A DNA stretch of 33,937 nt from Clostridiales bacterium CHKCI006 (GCA_900018345.1 FCNA01000140.1:1-33937); one strand, 5' to 3'. Positions 15,268 to 22,383 are shown, counted from the first letter of the stretch. Translations and numbers: made by a program. Notes: generated by a model from the sequence alone, not told the origin.

Positions 15268-15302
15268 GCAGGCGCTTTTGCCGGTTTTGTTTTATCTCTC
15301 AG
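15268..15302. repeat. 35-bp block after the stop of the zinc-ribbon/membrane peptide
   Basis: Identical to 13147-13181. It lies directly 3' (minus-strand sense) of the 61-residue gene, as its twin does for surface protein B. Confidence 0.75.
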
Positions 15303-15304
15303 CC

Positions 15305-15490
15305 TTATTCCTCGACCACCACCTTTTTCCGCCTGCAGTCCAGTATTCCCAGTACGCCGCAGGAGACCAGCAGAACGATATAGACGGCGTTTTGCCCTTT
15401 ATCGCACTGGAGCGCTCTGCGGGAGAGCGGCGCCCTGCATTTCGGACAGAATTTCACGCTTGGGGCCGGCCGCTGTTCCTTACACAGCAT
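15305..15490 (-). CDS. 61-residue zinc-ribbon/membrane peptide
   Basis: The peptide has CPKCRAPLSRRALQC in its first half, a compact rubredoxin-like or zinc-ribbon knuckle. A membrane segment, VYIVLLVSCGVLGILD, and a basic tail with CRRKK follow. The membrane/tail part resembles the anchor ends of the two surface proteins (for example MVSCGGLLGML..YKRKK), and the DNA just after the stop is identical to that after surface protein B. It may be a zinc-ribbon gene fused to a surface-protein 3' end. Its ATG overlaps the previous gene by 11 bases, which implies coupled translation. Function unknown. Confidence 0.5.
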   Translation of the reverse strand: MLCKEQRPAPSVKFCPKCRAPLSRRALQCDKGQNAVYIVLLVSCGVLGILDCRRKKVVVEE

Positions 15491-15824
15491 AATGCCGATC
15501 CTGCACGAAACAGCGGCGGTTGATCATCAGCTCGTTCTCAAGGTACTGGGCGACCATATCGGCTACGGCGGTCACCGCCCGTTCCTCTCCCTTGGCCGAC
15601 AGGCCGGGACAGGGATCACTTACGGAAACCGTCAGTCCGGTTCCCGTGTCGCATATCTCCGCCGAAAGGCTGAAGGTGCTGACGTTCCCGTAAACCGAAA
15701 GCCGGGCGACCACCGCGCCGCTTTCATTCTTCCAGTATTCCGCACCCTCCGCGTCCAGCACATCGTAAACAGCCATCTGCACATACCGCCGGACATAGGG
15801 AAGGAGCCTTTTCACTTGACGCAT
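15480..15824 (-). CDS. Small protein of unknown function, paralogue of its upstream neighbour
   Basis: The 114-residue cytoplasmic protein starts MRQVKRLLPYVRRYVQMAVY, an amphipathic helix. About four beta strands follow (SGAVVARLSVYGNVSTFSLS), then SDPCPGLSAKG and a C-terminal helix (VADMVAQYLENELM). Length, helix-strand-helix plan and the PCxG(L/M)S motif match the next gene upstream (15933-16268), so the two are paralogues. No signal peptide, membrane segment or known catalytic motif is seen. It lies between the operon start and the surface genes and overlaps the zinc-ribbon peptide. I do not recognise the family. Confidence 0.6.
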   Translation of the reverse strand: MRQVKRLLPYVRRYVQMAVYDVLDAEGAEYWKNESGAVVARLSVYGNVSTFSLSAEICDTGTGLTVSVSDPCPGLSAKGEERAVTAVADMVAQYLENELMINRRCFVQDRHYAV

Positions 15825-15932
15825 TCCGTTTCTCTCCTTTCGTTTTAATCGCCATACAGAGCGGAGAACTTCTCCTGCACATCACCGCAGTGCCGACCCA
15901 TCAGTCACACGGCAAGATTCCGAAAAGCAGTA

Positions 15933-16268
15933 TCATTTTGCTTTGGCATCATCCGTTCCCTCTGTCATCAGGATATGTTCCAAATGCCGGACAATCTGAT
16001 CCAGCATCTCCTGCATACTTCGAGCCACCTTCTGCTTTGACATTCCATCGCAGGGGCGGCGCAGTGAAATCGTCAGTTCAGTTCCAAACGCTTTTTCCTC
16101 CGCCGTTATGGAAAGGGAGACGTCTGTTCCGTCCTCTCTCCATTCGGCAATAACCCTTCCCGGCTCTTCCTCCCCAAAAGTAATCCCTTCCTGCCGCAGC
16201 ACGCCGTACACCGAGCGCAGGACAAAGGAGCGCGCATAGGGAAGTTCTCTTTGAACGTATTCCATCAT
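15933..16268 (-). CDS. First gene of the surface operon, small protein of unknown function
   Basis: The 111-residue protein starts MMEYVQRELPYARSFVLRSV and contains beta strands (DVSLSITAEEKAFGTELTIS), RRPCDGMSKQKVARSM and a C-terminal helix, DQIVRHLEHILM. It is a paralogue of the following 114-residue protein. The start is supported by AGGAGGAGAAGAA before the ATG. It is the first gene downstream (minus strand) of two tandem palindromes and is likely the lead gene of the transcript through the surface proteins to the sortase. No secretion signal. A chaperone or regulatory role for the surface proteins is only a guess. Confidence 0.6.
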   Translation of the reverse strand: MMEYVQRELPYARSFVLRSVYGVLRQEGITFGEEEPGRVIAEWREDGTDVSLSITAEEKAFGTELTISLRRPCDGMSKQKVARSMQEMLDQIVRHLEHILMTEGTDDAKAK

Positions 16269-16393
16269 TTCTTCTCCTCCTGAATTTTTGGGGAACCGCG
16301 GCAGACGCCGGGAAGTGGATTCTTACGCCCTCATTTTAGGTGAAAAGAGGCCGGATTGTCTATGCGTAAATCCCGCCAATCGTATAAAACAGG

Positions 16394-16442
16394 TGGCGGT
16401 GAACCGCCATTTTTCAAAAAACCGATGGCGGTCAACCGCCAT
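16394..16442. promoter_or_regulatory. Two tandem palindromic operators upstream of the surface operon
   Basis: TGGCGGT-GA-ACCGCCA (16394-16409) and ATGGCGGT-CA-ACCGCCAT (16425-16442) have centres 32 bp apart, about three helical turns. They lie about 125-175 bases before the first gene of the minus-strand surface operon, and the LuxR-type regulator gene is the next gene upstream. Dyads of this size suit a dimeric LuxR or XRE protein. The rest of this 420-base gene-free stretch holds an inverted repeat (16445-16494) and the luxR terminator. A -10 sequence could not be fixed. Confidence 0.6.
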
Positions 16443-16444
16443 TT

Positions 16445-16494
16445 GTGCATATTATATAAATCAAAGCAACTATTTTGAGGCTTTATATATGCAC
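16445..16494. repeat. AT-rich inverted repeat beside the operators
   Basis: GTGCATATTATATAAA at 16445 and TTTATATATGCAC ending at 16494 are imperfect inverses, with AAGC/GCTT extending the arms. This could be part of a promoter or a cruciform. Function unknown. Confidence 0.35.
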
Positions 16495-16633
16495 AACTTC
16501 TAATCGTTCCAAATAGGGGTTGAGGTGTACTTTTCGTTCCTGATTTTTCCTTTCCCGGATGCCGAATGGCGTAAATTTCATTTTTCAAGTGGGGAAAACG
16601 ATGTTTTTTATCAGGACAATTCGTTACCGCACA

Positions 16634-16673
16634 TAAAAAACACCCTGCCTCTCCTGAGAGAAAGCAGGGTGTT
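16634..16673 (-). terminator. Terminator of the LuxR-type regulator gene
   Basis: Read on the minus strand, AACACCCTGC (16673-16664) pairs with GCAGGGTGTT (16648-16639), with an inner TCTC/GAGA stem, and is followed by a T run. It lies 15 bases after the stop of the regulator. Confidence 0.88.
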
Positions 16674-16688
16674 CTTTTATCCTGTATG

Positions 16689-18104
16689 TTAATCGTTACG
16701 GTAAAGCAGGTACATGGTGATGCGGGATTTTGCGCCCGTCTTTTCGTACAGGGCGGAGATATGCCGTTCCACCGTCCGCTTGGACAGGAACAGGCAGTCG
16801 GCGATCTCCTGGGCGCTGCTGTCCGAAGAAATCATCTGGGAAAATACATCCCATTCCCGTTCGGTCAGCCCGTATTTTGCGATGAACGCCTCCCTGCGCT
16901 CTTCGTCCGACTTTTGGGAAGCAGGCGGCTCCTTGGGCTCCATGACGGCGTTCATGCGGGCGGTATACACAGCCATAGCAACGCTGACCGCCACGAACAG
17001 CACCAGGGCGATGACAATGGCGGCCAGGCTGTTGCCAGTGGCCAGCAGCGCCACCGATCCGTTGGTGATCAGGGCGGCGCTCACGTTATTCATGGCGCGG
17101 CCCATGCCCGCCCACAGCGACGGTAGGCGCATATGCCGGGAAAGCTCCATAAAGCCCGCTGTGAAGAAGACAACGAAAAAGCCCGAGGACAGGTAAAAGA
17201 CCACCAGTCCGATCAGGAACGGAGCGCCCAGGTTCAGTACCACAATGGACAGAACCGACATCATCATCACGCAGTACATAATAAGCCCCATATACTTCCG
17301 CTTGCGGATATCGAAGACAAAGCCTGCGGCGAGGCCGCTGAATGCCAGCAGCAGGCGGGGCCACTGCCCGATATCCGTCCCGCTCGCATGACGGAGAGTC
17401 ACGGCATTGTCCAGTGTGCTGAACACGCAGGCCATCAGCACTACCAGCAGCGCCAGCATAATGCCCGCCGTCCGTTTTTTCCGGGTGAGGGAAATGTCTT
17501 CCGCAGGTTCCGAAGAGGCGCCCGCAGTCTCCGTCATTTCGATGCGGCTTTGGGCGGCCTGTCTCGTTCGGATGACCAGCAGGCTCAAAGCCGCCAGGAA
17601 TACCGAAAGAAACGCCGCCTCCGCAACCTCCAGGTTGACAAGGTTGTTGTTTGCATACTGGAGCAGAATTCCCAGGGCGTAGGCGATCCCCGCCAGCCGT
17701 GCCAATGCATTGTCGCCGTCTATGGTGACGGCAGCCAGATAGTGGACGGCGCTGCCGAAAACGCCCAGCAGCAGGAAGAGCACCATCCCTGCTGTCATAG
17801 TCGCCGCATAGGAGATATGCTGCTGGACAATGAAGGTACAGATAATCGCACCCAGCGCCAGGATAAAGGTCAGCGCGCTTTTATAGCGCCTTCCAACCCA
17901 GCGTTCCATGGCCGGATACAGGAAAAAGCCGACGGCGCTGGCGCCCAGCGCATAGTTCTGGGCAATGACGGTTTTCCCTTCCGTCACCGACAGGGAGATC
18001 ATATTGACAAACAGATATTCCGCACCTAAAAAGACAAAAGTGAAAATGCCGACCAAAAGGATAAAGTGAATCGCCGGCTTGTTAAAAACAAAATGATGTT
18101 TCAT
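16689..18104 (-). CDS. Membrane-bound LuxR-family one-component regulator (12-TM domain plus HTH)
   Basis: The 471-residue protein has about twelve hydrophobic segments laid out like an MFS transporter (residues about 10-395), with a central cytoplasmic loop of charged residues near 190-210. A linker and a LuxR DNA-binding domain follow from about residue 410: GLTEREWDVFSQMISSDSSA, LFLSKRTVERHISALY, KTGAKSR. This membrane-sensor/LuxR fusion is common in gut Eggerthellaceae and Lachnospiraceae. The start follows GGGGGTG at nine bases. It has its own terminator, and the neighbouring minus-strand surface operon carries tandem palindromes, so it is the likely controller. It is markedly GC-richer than the flanking chromosome, which suggests transfer. 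The signal sensed is unknown. Confidence 0.88.
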   Translation of the reverse strand: MKHHFVFNKPAIHFILLVGIFTFVFLGAEYLFVNMISLSVTEGKTVIAQNYALGASAVGFFLYPAMERWVGRRYKSALTFILALGAIICTFIVQQHISYAATMTAGMVLFLLLGVFGSAVHYLAAVTIDGDNALARLAGIAYALGILLQYANNNLVNLEVAEAAFLSVFLAALSLLVIRTRQAAQSRIEMTETAGASSEPAEDISLTRKKRTAGIMLALLVVLMACVFSTLDNAVTLRHASGTDIGQWPRLLLAFSGLAAGFVFDIRKRKYMGLIMYCVMMMSVLSIVVLNLGAPFLIGLVVFYLSSGFFVVFFTAGFMELSRHMRLPSLWAGMGRAMNNVSAALITNGSVALLATGNSLAAIVIALVLFVAVSVAMAVYTARMNAVMEPKEPPASQKSDEERREAFIAKYGLTEREWDVFSQMISSDSSAQEIADCLFLSKRTVERHISALYEKTGAKSRITMYLLYRND

Positions 18105-18121
18105 ATGTTTTCACCCCCGTC

Positions 18122-18328
18122 CTAGGGTTCTTTTACGATCTCAACCACATCGCCGATGTCGCAATCCAGAGTCAGGCAGATCCGTTCCAGTACGGAAAGA
18201 GCCACATATTCATCCCTGTCCAGCTTCGCCATAATAGAGGGGGCAATTCCTGTCATTTTCGACAAAGCAGAAGGCTTTATCTTTTTATCTATCATCAGCT
18301 TCCAAAGCTTATTGTACTGAACCGCCAT
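18122..18328 (-). CDS. XRE-family small regulator
   Basis: The 68-residue Cro/C1-type helix-turn-helix protein begins MAVQYNKLWKLMIDKKIKPS and contains ALSKMTGIAPSIMAKLDRDE and LERICLTLDCDIGDVVEIV. It is the small solitary XRE type with the DNA-binding helices only. ATG at 18328 is chosen because GAGGTG lies six bases upstream; the GTG three codons earlier lacks spacing. It ends 17 bases before the LuxR-type gene, so the two are probably co-transcribed. Its start codon lies inside a 14-base match to the operators upstream of the surface operon. Confidence 0.85.
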   Translation of the reverse strand: MAVQYNKLWKLMIDKKIKPSALSKMTGIAPSIMAKLDRDEYVALSVLERICLTLDCDIGDVVEIVKEP

Positions 18329-18357
18329 TTTGTTCACCTCATAAACAGAATATATTT

Positions 18358-18386
18358 ATTATAGCAGAAACAATTTGATAAGTCGA
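18358..18386 (-). promoter_or_regulatory. Probable promoter of the XRE-LuxR pair
   Basis: On the minus strand TCGACT (18386-18381), a 17-base spacer and a consensus TATAAT (18363-18358) lie about 30 bases before the XRE start codon. Confidence 0.55.
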
Positions 18387-18393
18387 GCTTTAA

Positions 18394-18407
18394 TTTGACT
18401 TGTCAAA
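18394..18407. promoter_or_regulatory. Short palindrome upstream of the XRE promoter
   Basis: TTTGAC-TT-GTCAAA, arms of six bases, lies eight bases upstream of the proposed -35. It could be an autoregulatory operator of the XRE protein. No experimental support. Confidence 0.35.
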
Positions 18408-18426
18408 ATATTTTATGAGAAAAACA

Positions 18427-18543
18427 TTAACAGAGGAGTAACAGCAAATAGTCTGTGTTTTCTCTTTCTGCTGTATTCTCTCTTAAAGTGGGTACTTCAA
18501 GGCGGGTCAAAATGAACCGCCCCTCAGTCCACTGTTTAGGCAT
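18427..18543 (-). CDS. 38-residue ICE-associated peptide
   Basis: The frame starts MPKQWTEGRFILTRLEVPTL after AAGGGAGAA and ends in a hydrophobic LLLLLC. A W-x-x-G-(E/R)-F-(I/M)-L-T-x-x-E-(V/L)-x-TLR pattern is familiar to me from peptides found just after the HTH gene in clostridial conjugative modules. It lies about 40 bases after that HTH gene on the same strand. The match is from memory and the function is unknown. Confidence 0.35.
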   Translation of the reverse strand: MPKQWTEGRFILTRLEVPTLRENTAERENTDYLLLLLC

Positions 18544-18580
18544 AGTTCTCCCTTGGCGGACGAGATTTGTTTTTTTCGGC

Positions 18581-18835
18581 TCACAGCAGATAGTATCGAT
18601 TGGAGGTCGCACTGCCGTTTTCACGGCAGTGCGGCTCCTTTCGTATCAGTCCGGCTTTCTCTAAATCCTTGACGGCTCGTTTAACAGTGGAACGGGAGAG
18701 TGAGAGGTGGGAGGCGATAGTGTTTAGCCCCGGCCACGCCTTTCGCTCCTTATCCATGCGGTCATGGAGATAGATATACACGAGCTTTGCCCGATGCGGC
18801 ACATCGGTTTTGTATAGCTTATCAAGTCTGCCCAT
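18581..18835 (-). CDS. Winged-helix/HTH protein of the conjugative module
   Basis: The 84-residue protein starts MGRLDKLYKTDVPHRAKLVY and contains AWPGLNTIASHLSLSRSTVK and DLEKAGLIRKEP, a classic winged helix-turn-helix of the GntR/MarR-like or replication-initiator type. It ends SATSNRYYLL. The ATG at 18835 follows GGAGG at nine bases and overlaps the coupling-protein 3' end by 14 bases. Coupling protein, then HTH protein, then short peptide is the usual order in Tn1549-like clostridial elements. Probably a regulator of transfer genes; complete. Confidence 0.75.
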   Translation of the reverse strand: MGRLDKLYKTDVPHRAKLVYIYLHDRMDKERKAWPGLNTIASHLSLSRSTVKRAVKDLEKAGLIRKEPHCRENGSATSNRYYLL

Positions 18836-19520
18836 TGGCACTCACCTCCGGCTTTGGTTCTTGAGGCGGAGTCCTGCGAGCTCTTGGGGAAGTCTGCAGA
18901 TTTGATCCGCCTGTTTTCTTCTTATCCCTTGTCTGCTGTTTTTTCGTCTGTGGTTGGCTGCTTTCGTCCTTCGCCTGATCCTGACCGCCGGATGCATTGC
19001 CTTCGTCTGCAGGTTCGGGCGGCGCTAACAGGTCAAGACGGTATTTCTTCACGATGCCGTCCATAATGTCCTTCTTCGAGGCATACTCCACCTTGCGGTT
19101 TCCCTGATCGGCAACGGCGTAGGGATTCTTCTCATCAAACTGAATGCCCCATTTGAAGAACAGTTTCAGCTTTACCTTCATCGGGTAGAAGCCTGTTTTC
19201 ATCACCACAAACTGCCCTTTGGGCATACTCTTTAATTCATCCGGCGTCATCAGCGGCCGTTCTATCATCTGCAGCGATTCGGACGGATCGTTCTTGCTTC
19301 TTGATACCGAACCGGACATGACAGTTCGGCTGCCCAAGGCTTTGGACAGGGTTTCCGCAGAAGTGCTTTGAGGAGCAAAGCCGCCGAAGATGGTGAGCTG
19401 GGTATTGTCTATGATAATTTCCGCACCTTCCTTGCCGTAGTTCTTTTCAAGCTGAGAAAAGGACTGGATGATCGGCACGATCTGCAATCGCCTTGAACGG
19501 GAGGCGGAGAACATCATTTC
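18822..19520 (-). pseudogene. VirD4/TraG-type coupling protein, C-terminal third only
   Basis: The fragment starts AEMMFSASRSRRLQIVPIIQ and continues with SFSQLEKNYG, IIIDNTQLTIFGGFAP, ALGSRTVMSGSVSRSKND and GQFVVMKTGFYPMKVKLKLF. This is the distal part of the type IV coupling-protein ATPase that links the relaxase complex to the secretion channel. A low-complexity, Gln/Lys-rich tail follows. Walker A and B lie upstream in intact proteins and are missing here. At about 19517 the sequence changes to a SpaA-type surface-protein gene. The ATG at 19517 is merely internal methionine codons. Non-functional. Confidence 0.8.
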
Positions 19521-20484
19521 TGCTGGGCATCCACCTTTGTGGTCTGTACGCTGCCCACAATAAAGCGGTTTTCAATCTCAATCTCTACGATTTCTTCGTT
19601 TTCAGAGATGGTCACCGGGTAGGTCGTTTCGTTCAATACAAATGCCGGGGCAGCTTTTAGTTCACGGATTATCCAATTTCCAAACGGTACATTTTCAAAT
19701 CCGAACACGCCGATTTCATTGGACTCGGCGGTAAGAATAGCGGTATCCTCAGTAAATTCCGTTTCGTCTGCCTTAAACAATCCGAAGATGGCGCCGCAGA
19801 TGGCAAAGCCGTCCTCGTCAATCTTCTTCCCGATGACTGAGCCTCTGATAAGCTTGTTCTCCATCGGCTGACCGTCATTTACGGAGATATTCACGACTGC
19901 CGTTTCCTGTCCTGCATAGGCAAATTCCACAGGATAGATTTCATCGCTGATGAGGTAATGCTCGTCTGTGCTGTATTCCTTCACATAGAGCTTTGCACCC
20001 ACCGGGAGATCTGTTGCAAAAACAGCTTTTCCGTTTTCATCGCAGGAAGCAATTTCAATGAGACCGTCCTTCGGGATAGCCATGCCCTCTGCCGCTGTGA
20101 TATCCTCGGCTGCATACAAGCCGAACTGTACCGAGAGGATTTCGCCGTTCTGTCCGATACCGAACTTCTCGTCCTGTTCCAATACTTTGGAAAGGTCAAT
20201 CTGCACACGCTGGCGCTCGTTATAGAATGCGGAGGAGACGGATGTGATTTCCACTTCCTGTCCGGCGTAGACAAGTTCCACGGTCTGCGGTTCGGGATTG
20301 AGCGCCATGCCGTGCGGCGCTTTGGTTTCTTTGATTTCAAATTTGCCGAGGTACAACGGTTCGCCTGTAGCAGTGCCGTCTGTACCTGTGGTGATTGTCG
20401 CTACCACCTCTCCTGCAGAGTAGCGGAGCGTTCCGTCCAAAGTATAAACATCTTCGATTGCAGTGATTTCATAAACTGCACGCC
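19514..20484 (-). pseudogene. Internal fragment of a SpaA/Cna-B-type surface protein
   Basis: Reading from about 20484 (AVYEITAIEDVYTLDGTLRY) the frame shows repeated prealbumin-like folds. They carry LGKFEIKETKAPHG, FGLYAAEDI and VGAKLYVKEYSTDEHYLISD in one repeat, then AIFGLFKADETEF and FGNWIIRELKAAP in the next. Such domains form isopeptide-stabilised stalks of large adhesins or pilin-like proteins in clostridial conjugative elements. It has neither signal peptide nor sorting signal: the 5' end joins half an ABC ATPase and the 3' end (TTKVDAQQK, stop) joins the coupling protein. About 320 residues of a much longer protein remain. Confidence 0.75.
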
Positions 20485-20796
20485 GGACATAATTCCGACA
20501 TATTCCAAAGACTCACGGACTGTAAGGTTCGGGTACAGACCAAACTCTTGCGGTAAATATCCAATTTGTTTTTTGATGGTTTCAAAGTTTTTCGGTTCAA
20601 CAGTAAGTCCGTTTATTTCTGCTGTTCCAGAAGTGGGAGTAAGCAGTGTTACTAAAATTTTCATCAATGTAGTTTTTCCGGCCCCATTTTCTCCTAAAAG
20701 ACCATATATCCCGTGATCAATATTCAAATTTACATGATCCAGGCTTTTTACACCTTTCTTATATTCCATTACTAAATTACTTACCTTTATTCCCAT
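20480..20796 (-). pseudogene. ABC transporter ATPase, 3' half lost
   Basis: The frame starts MGIKVSNLVMEYKKGVKSLD. It has Walker A GLLGENGAGKTTLMK (about residues 33-47) and the Q-loop region GYLPQEFGLYPNLTVRESLE, then stops resembling an ATPase after YVGIMSG. The ABC signature (LSGGQ), Walker B and H-loop are absent, so it cannot hydrolyse ATP. The remaining codons to 20401 read through the SpaA fragment out of frame. Its start overlaps the permease 3' end by 20 bases, so permease then ATPase was an operon. The GENGAGKT type with a short permease fits peptide or antibiotic export/immunity systems, but the substrate is unknown. Confidence 0.75.
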
Positions 20797-21769
20797 GTTT
20801 ACACCATCCTTTCTTGTTGTAATCTGGCTGCTTATTTACCAGATATAAGTTCAGAAACAAAAGTCCAATAGCAACCACAGCATACAATATTCTGCTAGGC
20901 CAATAAGGAGTTAAAAAACCATCTTGAACAACTTCTCCTGATAATTTGAACAGCTGTAATAATTGCGGCAGTATGCGAGTGATTGATGATGTTAAAAACA
21001 ACCATAAAAGAAACACGCAGCCAATACCGATTCCTATATTTCGCAGTAAATTTGTAGCTGTAAAACAAAGTATCCCCATAAAAAACATACTGGCCGCACA
21101 AGCACAGACGCACTGAATATATAGAACGGCTATTGATACACCAGAATAATTTGTCGGATGATACATTAATACAAACCCCCAGTAAAATACAGCTATCAAG
21201 GCGATTAAATATACTTGACTGATAACTATTCGTTTGAGCAATGAAGTACATTTTTTCTTGAATGGGAAAAGATAGTAGGTGGAAATTCTATCGTTCATAT
21301 ACTCCATATAGTAATTATCAGCCATAAATACACCCGCAAGTAATGCAACGCTTGATTCAAAAACGGAAATCTCACTATAAGAACTGATTGGTCGTACTAA
21401 AATAATAATCACCATAAACAGCATAGAGTACTCCCTTACTTTTTCCATGGCAGCTTCTGCAAAATCTTCCATCTTTTTCTCATAGGCAGCATCATTGCCT
21501 CTATACGAAGCATATCCCACTTTATTTACACGATAGCCGATATTAAACGCCAGTGTTTCGTTTAAGCGTTCACTGGTTTCCCATAAGAAACTTATTCCGA
21601 CATTCAGATATGAACCCCTGTCATATGAACTGGGCTGAAATTCTACCTGTATTACAAAATACCCGTTATCATCAATCCATGTTCTGGAAGATCCCACTCT
21701 AAAAAGTCCTTCGGGGGCGAGTATTTTCTTAGCTGCTGCATTTATTATTTTATTATGTTGTTCTAACAT
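20777..21769 (-). CDS. Chimeric frame: DUF4304-like N-terminus joined to an ABC-2 permease
   Basis: Residues 1 to about 113 (MLEQHNKIINAAAKKILAPE, WIDDNGYFVIQVEFQPSSYD, LNVGISFLWETSERLNETLA) form a soluble alpha/beta domain resembling DUF4304-like proteins. From about residue 115 (MLFMVIIILVRPISS) the protein becomes a permease with six membrane segments, including VYLIALIAVFYWGFVLMY and AVVAIGLLFLNLYLVNKQ. It ends 20 bases inside the ATPase start, as ABC-2 permeases do. I know no natural protein with this order, so I read it as an in-frame fusion at about 21430. The start at 21769 follows CGGGAGAG. Probably not functional in its original roles. Confidence 0.6.
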   Translation of the reverse strand: MLEQHNKIINAAAKKILAPEGLFRVGSSRTWIDDNGYFVIQVEFQPSSYDRGSYLNVGISFLWETSERLNETLAFNIGYRVNKVGYASYRGNDAAYEKKMEDFAEAAMEKVREYSMLFMVIIILVRPISSYSEISVFESSVALLAGVFMADNYYMEYMNDRISTYYLFPFKKKCTSLLKRIVISQVYLIALIAVFYWGFVLMYHPTNYSGVSIAVLYIQCVCACAASMFFMGILCFTATNLLRNIGIGIGCVFLLWLFLTSSITRILPQLLQLFKLSGEVVQDGFLTPYWPSRILYAVVAIGLLFLNLYLVNKQPDYNKKGWCKHGNKGK

Positions 21770-21977
21770 CTTTCTCTCCCGTAATAATTCCCTCAAAAAT
21801 TCCAAGTTATCGCTTTTCTTAAGTATAACAAATTCAATCTATTAACACCATGCCATCCTCATTAAAATACCTACACTCTCGTATGGTGTACTAGCCCTAA
21901 TATCTCCGGTGATGTAGGTGAGCCCGAGCAGCCTGGTCCTGCTTCAAACTAATACTTCTTTTAGTAACAGTAAATAC

Positions 21978-22283
21978 TCATTCTCTTTTTTCAGAACCGG
22001 ATGTTTTTCGATATCTCCTGTTTTTCCGCATACTTTCGGCCGCCTTATTTCTACTTGCTTCACTGCGCGGTGCCATCAGTCGGATAGACAATGCCGACTT
22101 TTTTAAAAGATACGTATGCCCGCCGGCTTGATTCATATCTTTCAGCCAACAGATCTGCGGGTGTTTTTTACTAAAATTCCCCAGCCGCTCTATTAACTCT
22201 GTATTATGTGTAAAAACGCTTACATACTTTTCTTTCTCATTAAACAGAATAATCGTCTCTCTTTCATATCTGGTCAGCTTCAT
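21978..22283 (-). CDS. Small mobile-element protein, unknown function
   Basis: The 101-residue protein starts MKLTRYERETIILFNEKEKY after AAAGGAGGG. It continues VFTHNTELIERLGNFSKKHP and QAGGHTYLLKKSALSIRLMA, with a basic tail. The pattern RYE(R/K)ETII.FNE...V.T(H/Y)N is familiar from small proteins of clostridial conjugative elements and prophages, but I know of no function. No signal peptide or membrane segment. The CTGGTTTAAA half-site directly before its ribosome site also occurs in the palindrome at 22370-22383. The stretch 21770-21977 holds no recognisable gene. Confidence 0.55.
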   Translation of the reverse strand: MKLTRYERETIILFNEKEKYVSVFTHNTELIERLGNFSKKHPQICWLKDMNQAGGHTYLLKKSALSIRLMAPRSEASRNKAAESMRKNRRYRKTSGSEKRE

Positions 22284-22369
22284 ATGATCCCTCCTTTAAA
22301 CCAGCAAAATGAATTCAGAATCTACTATCCGGGGAAACTATCGCCTGCAAGATTTAAAAAATAAAATGT

Positions 22370-22383
22370 CTGGTTTAAACCAG
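22370..22383. promoter_or_regulatory. Palindrome CTGGTTTAAACCAG with a repeat half-site at a ribosome site
   Basis: The perfect 14-base palindrome is followed on the plus strand by GCTTTTT, so it could end plus-strand transcription or serve as an operator. Its half CTGGTTTAAA recurs on the minus strand directly before GGAGGG of the 101-residue gene (around 22290-22305). TTTAAACCAG in the leader could therefore pair with the ribosome-site region. Confidence 0.4.

Noticed and set aside
17133-18029. 298-codon plus-strand frame opposite the LuxR regulator
   Set aside because: Arises from the high GC of the antisense strand; low-complexity Gln/His/Arg-rich product.
18427-18624. 65-codon reading of the small peptide after the HTH gene
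   Set aside because: The upstream part overlaps the HTH coding end; the ATG at 18543 has its own ribosome site and begins the pattern I recognise.
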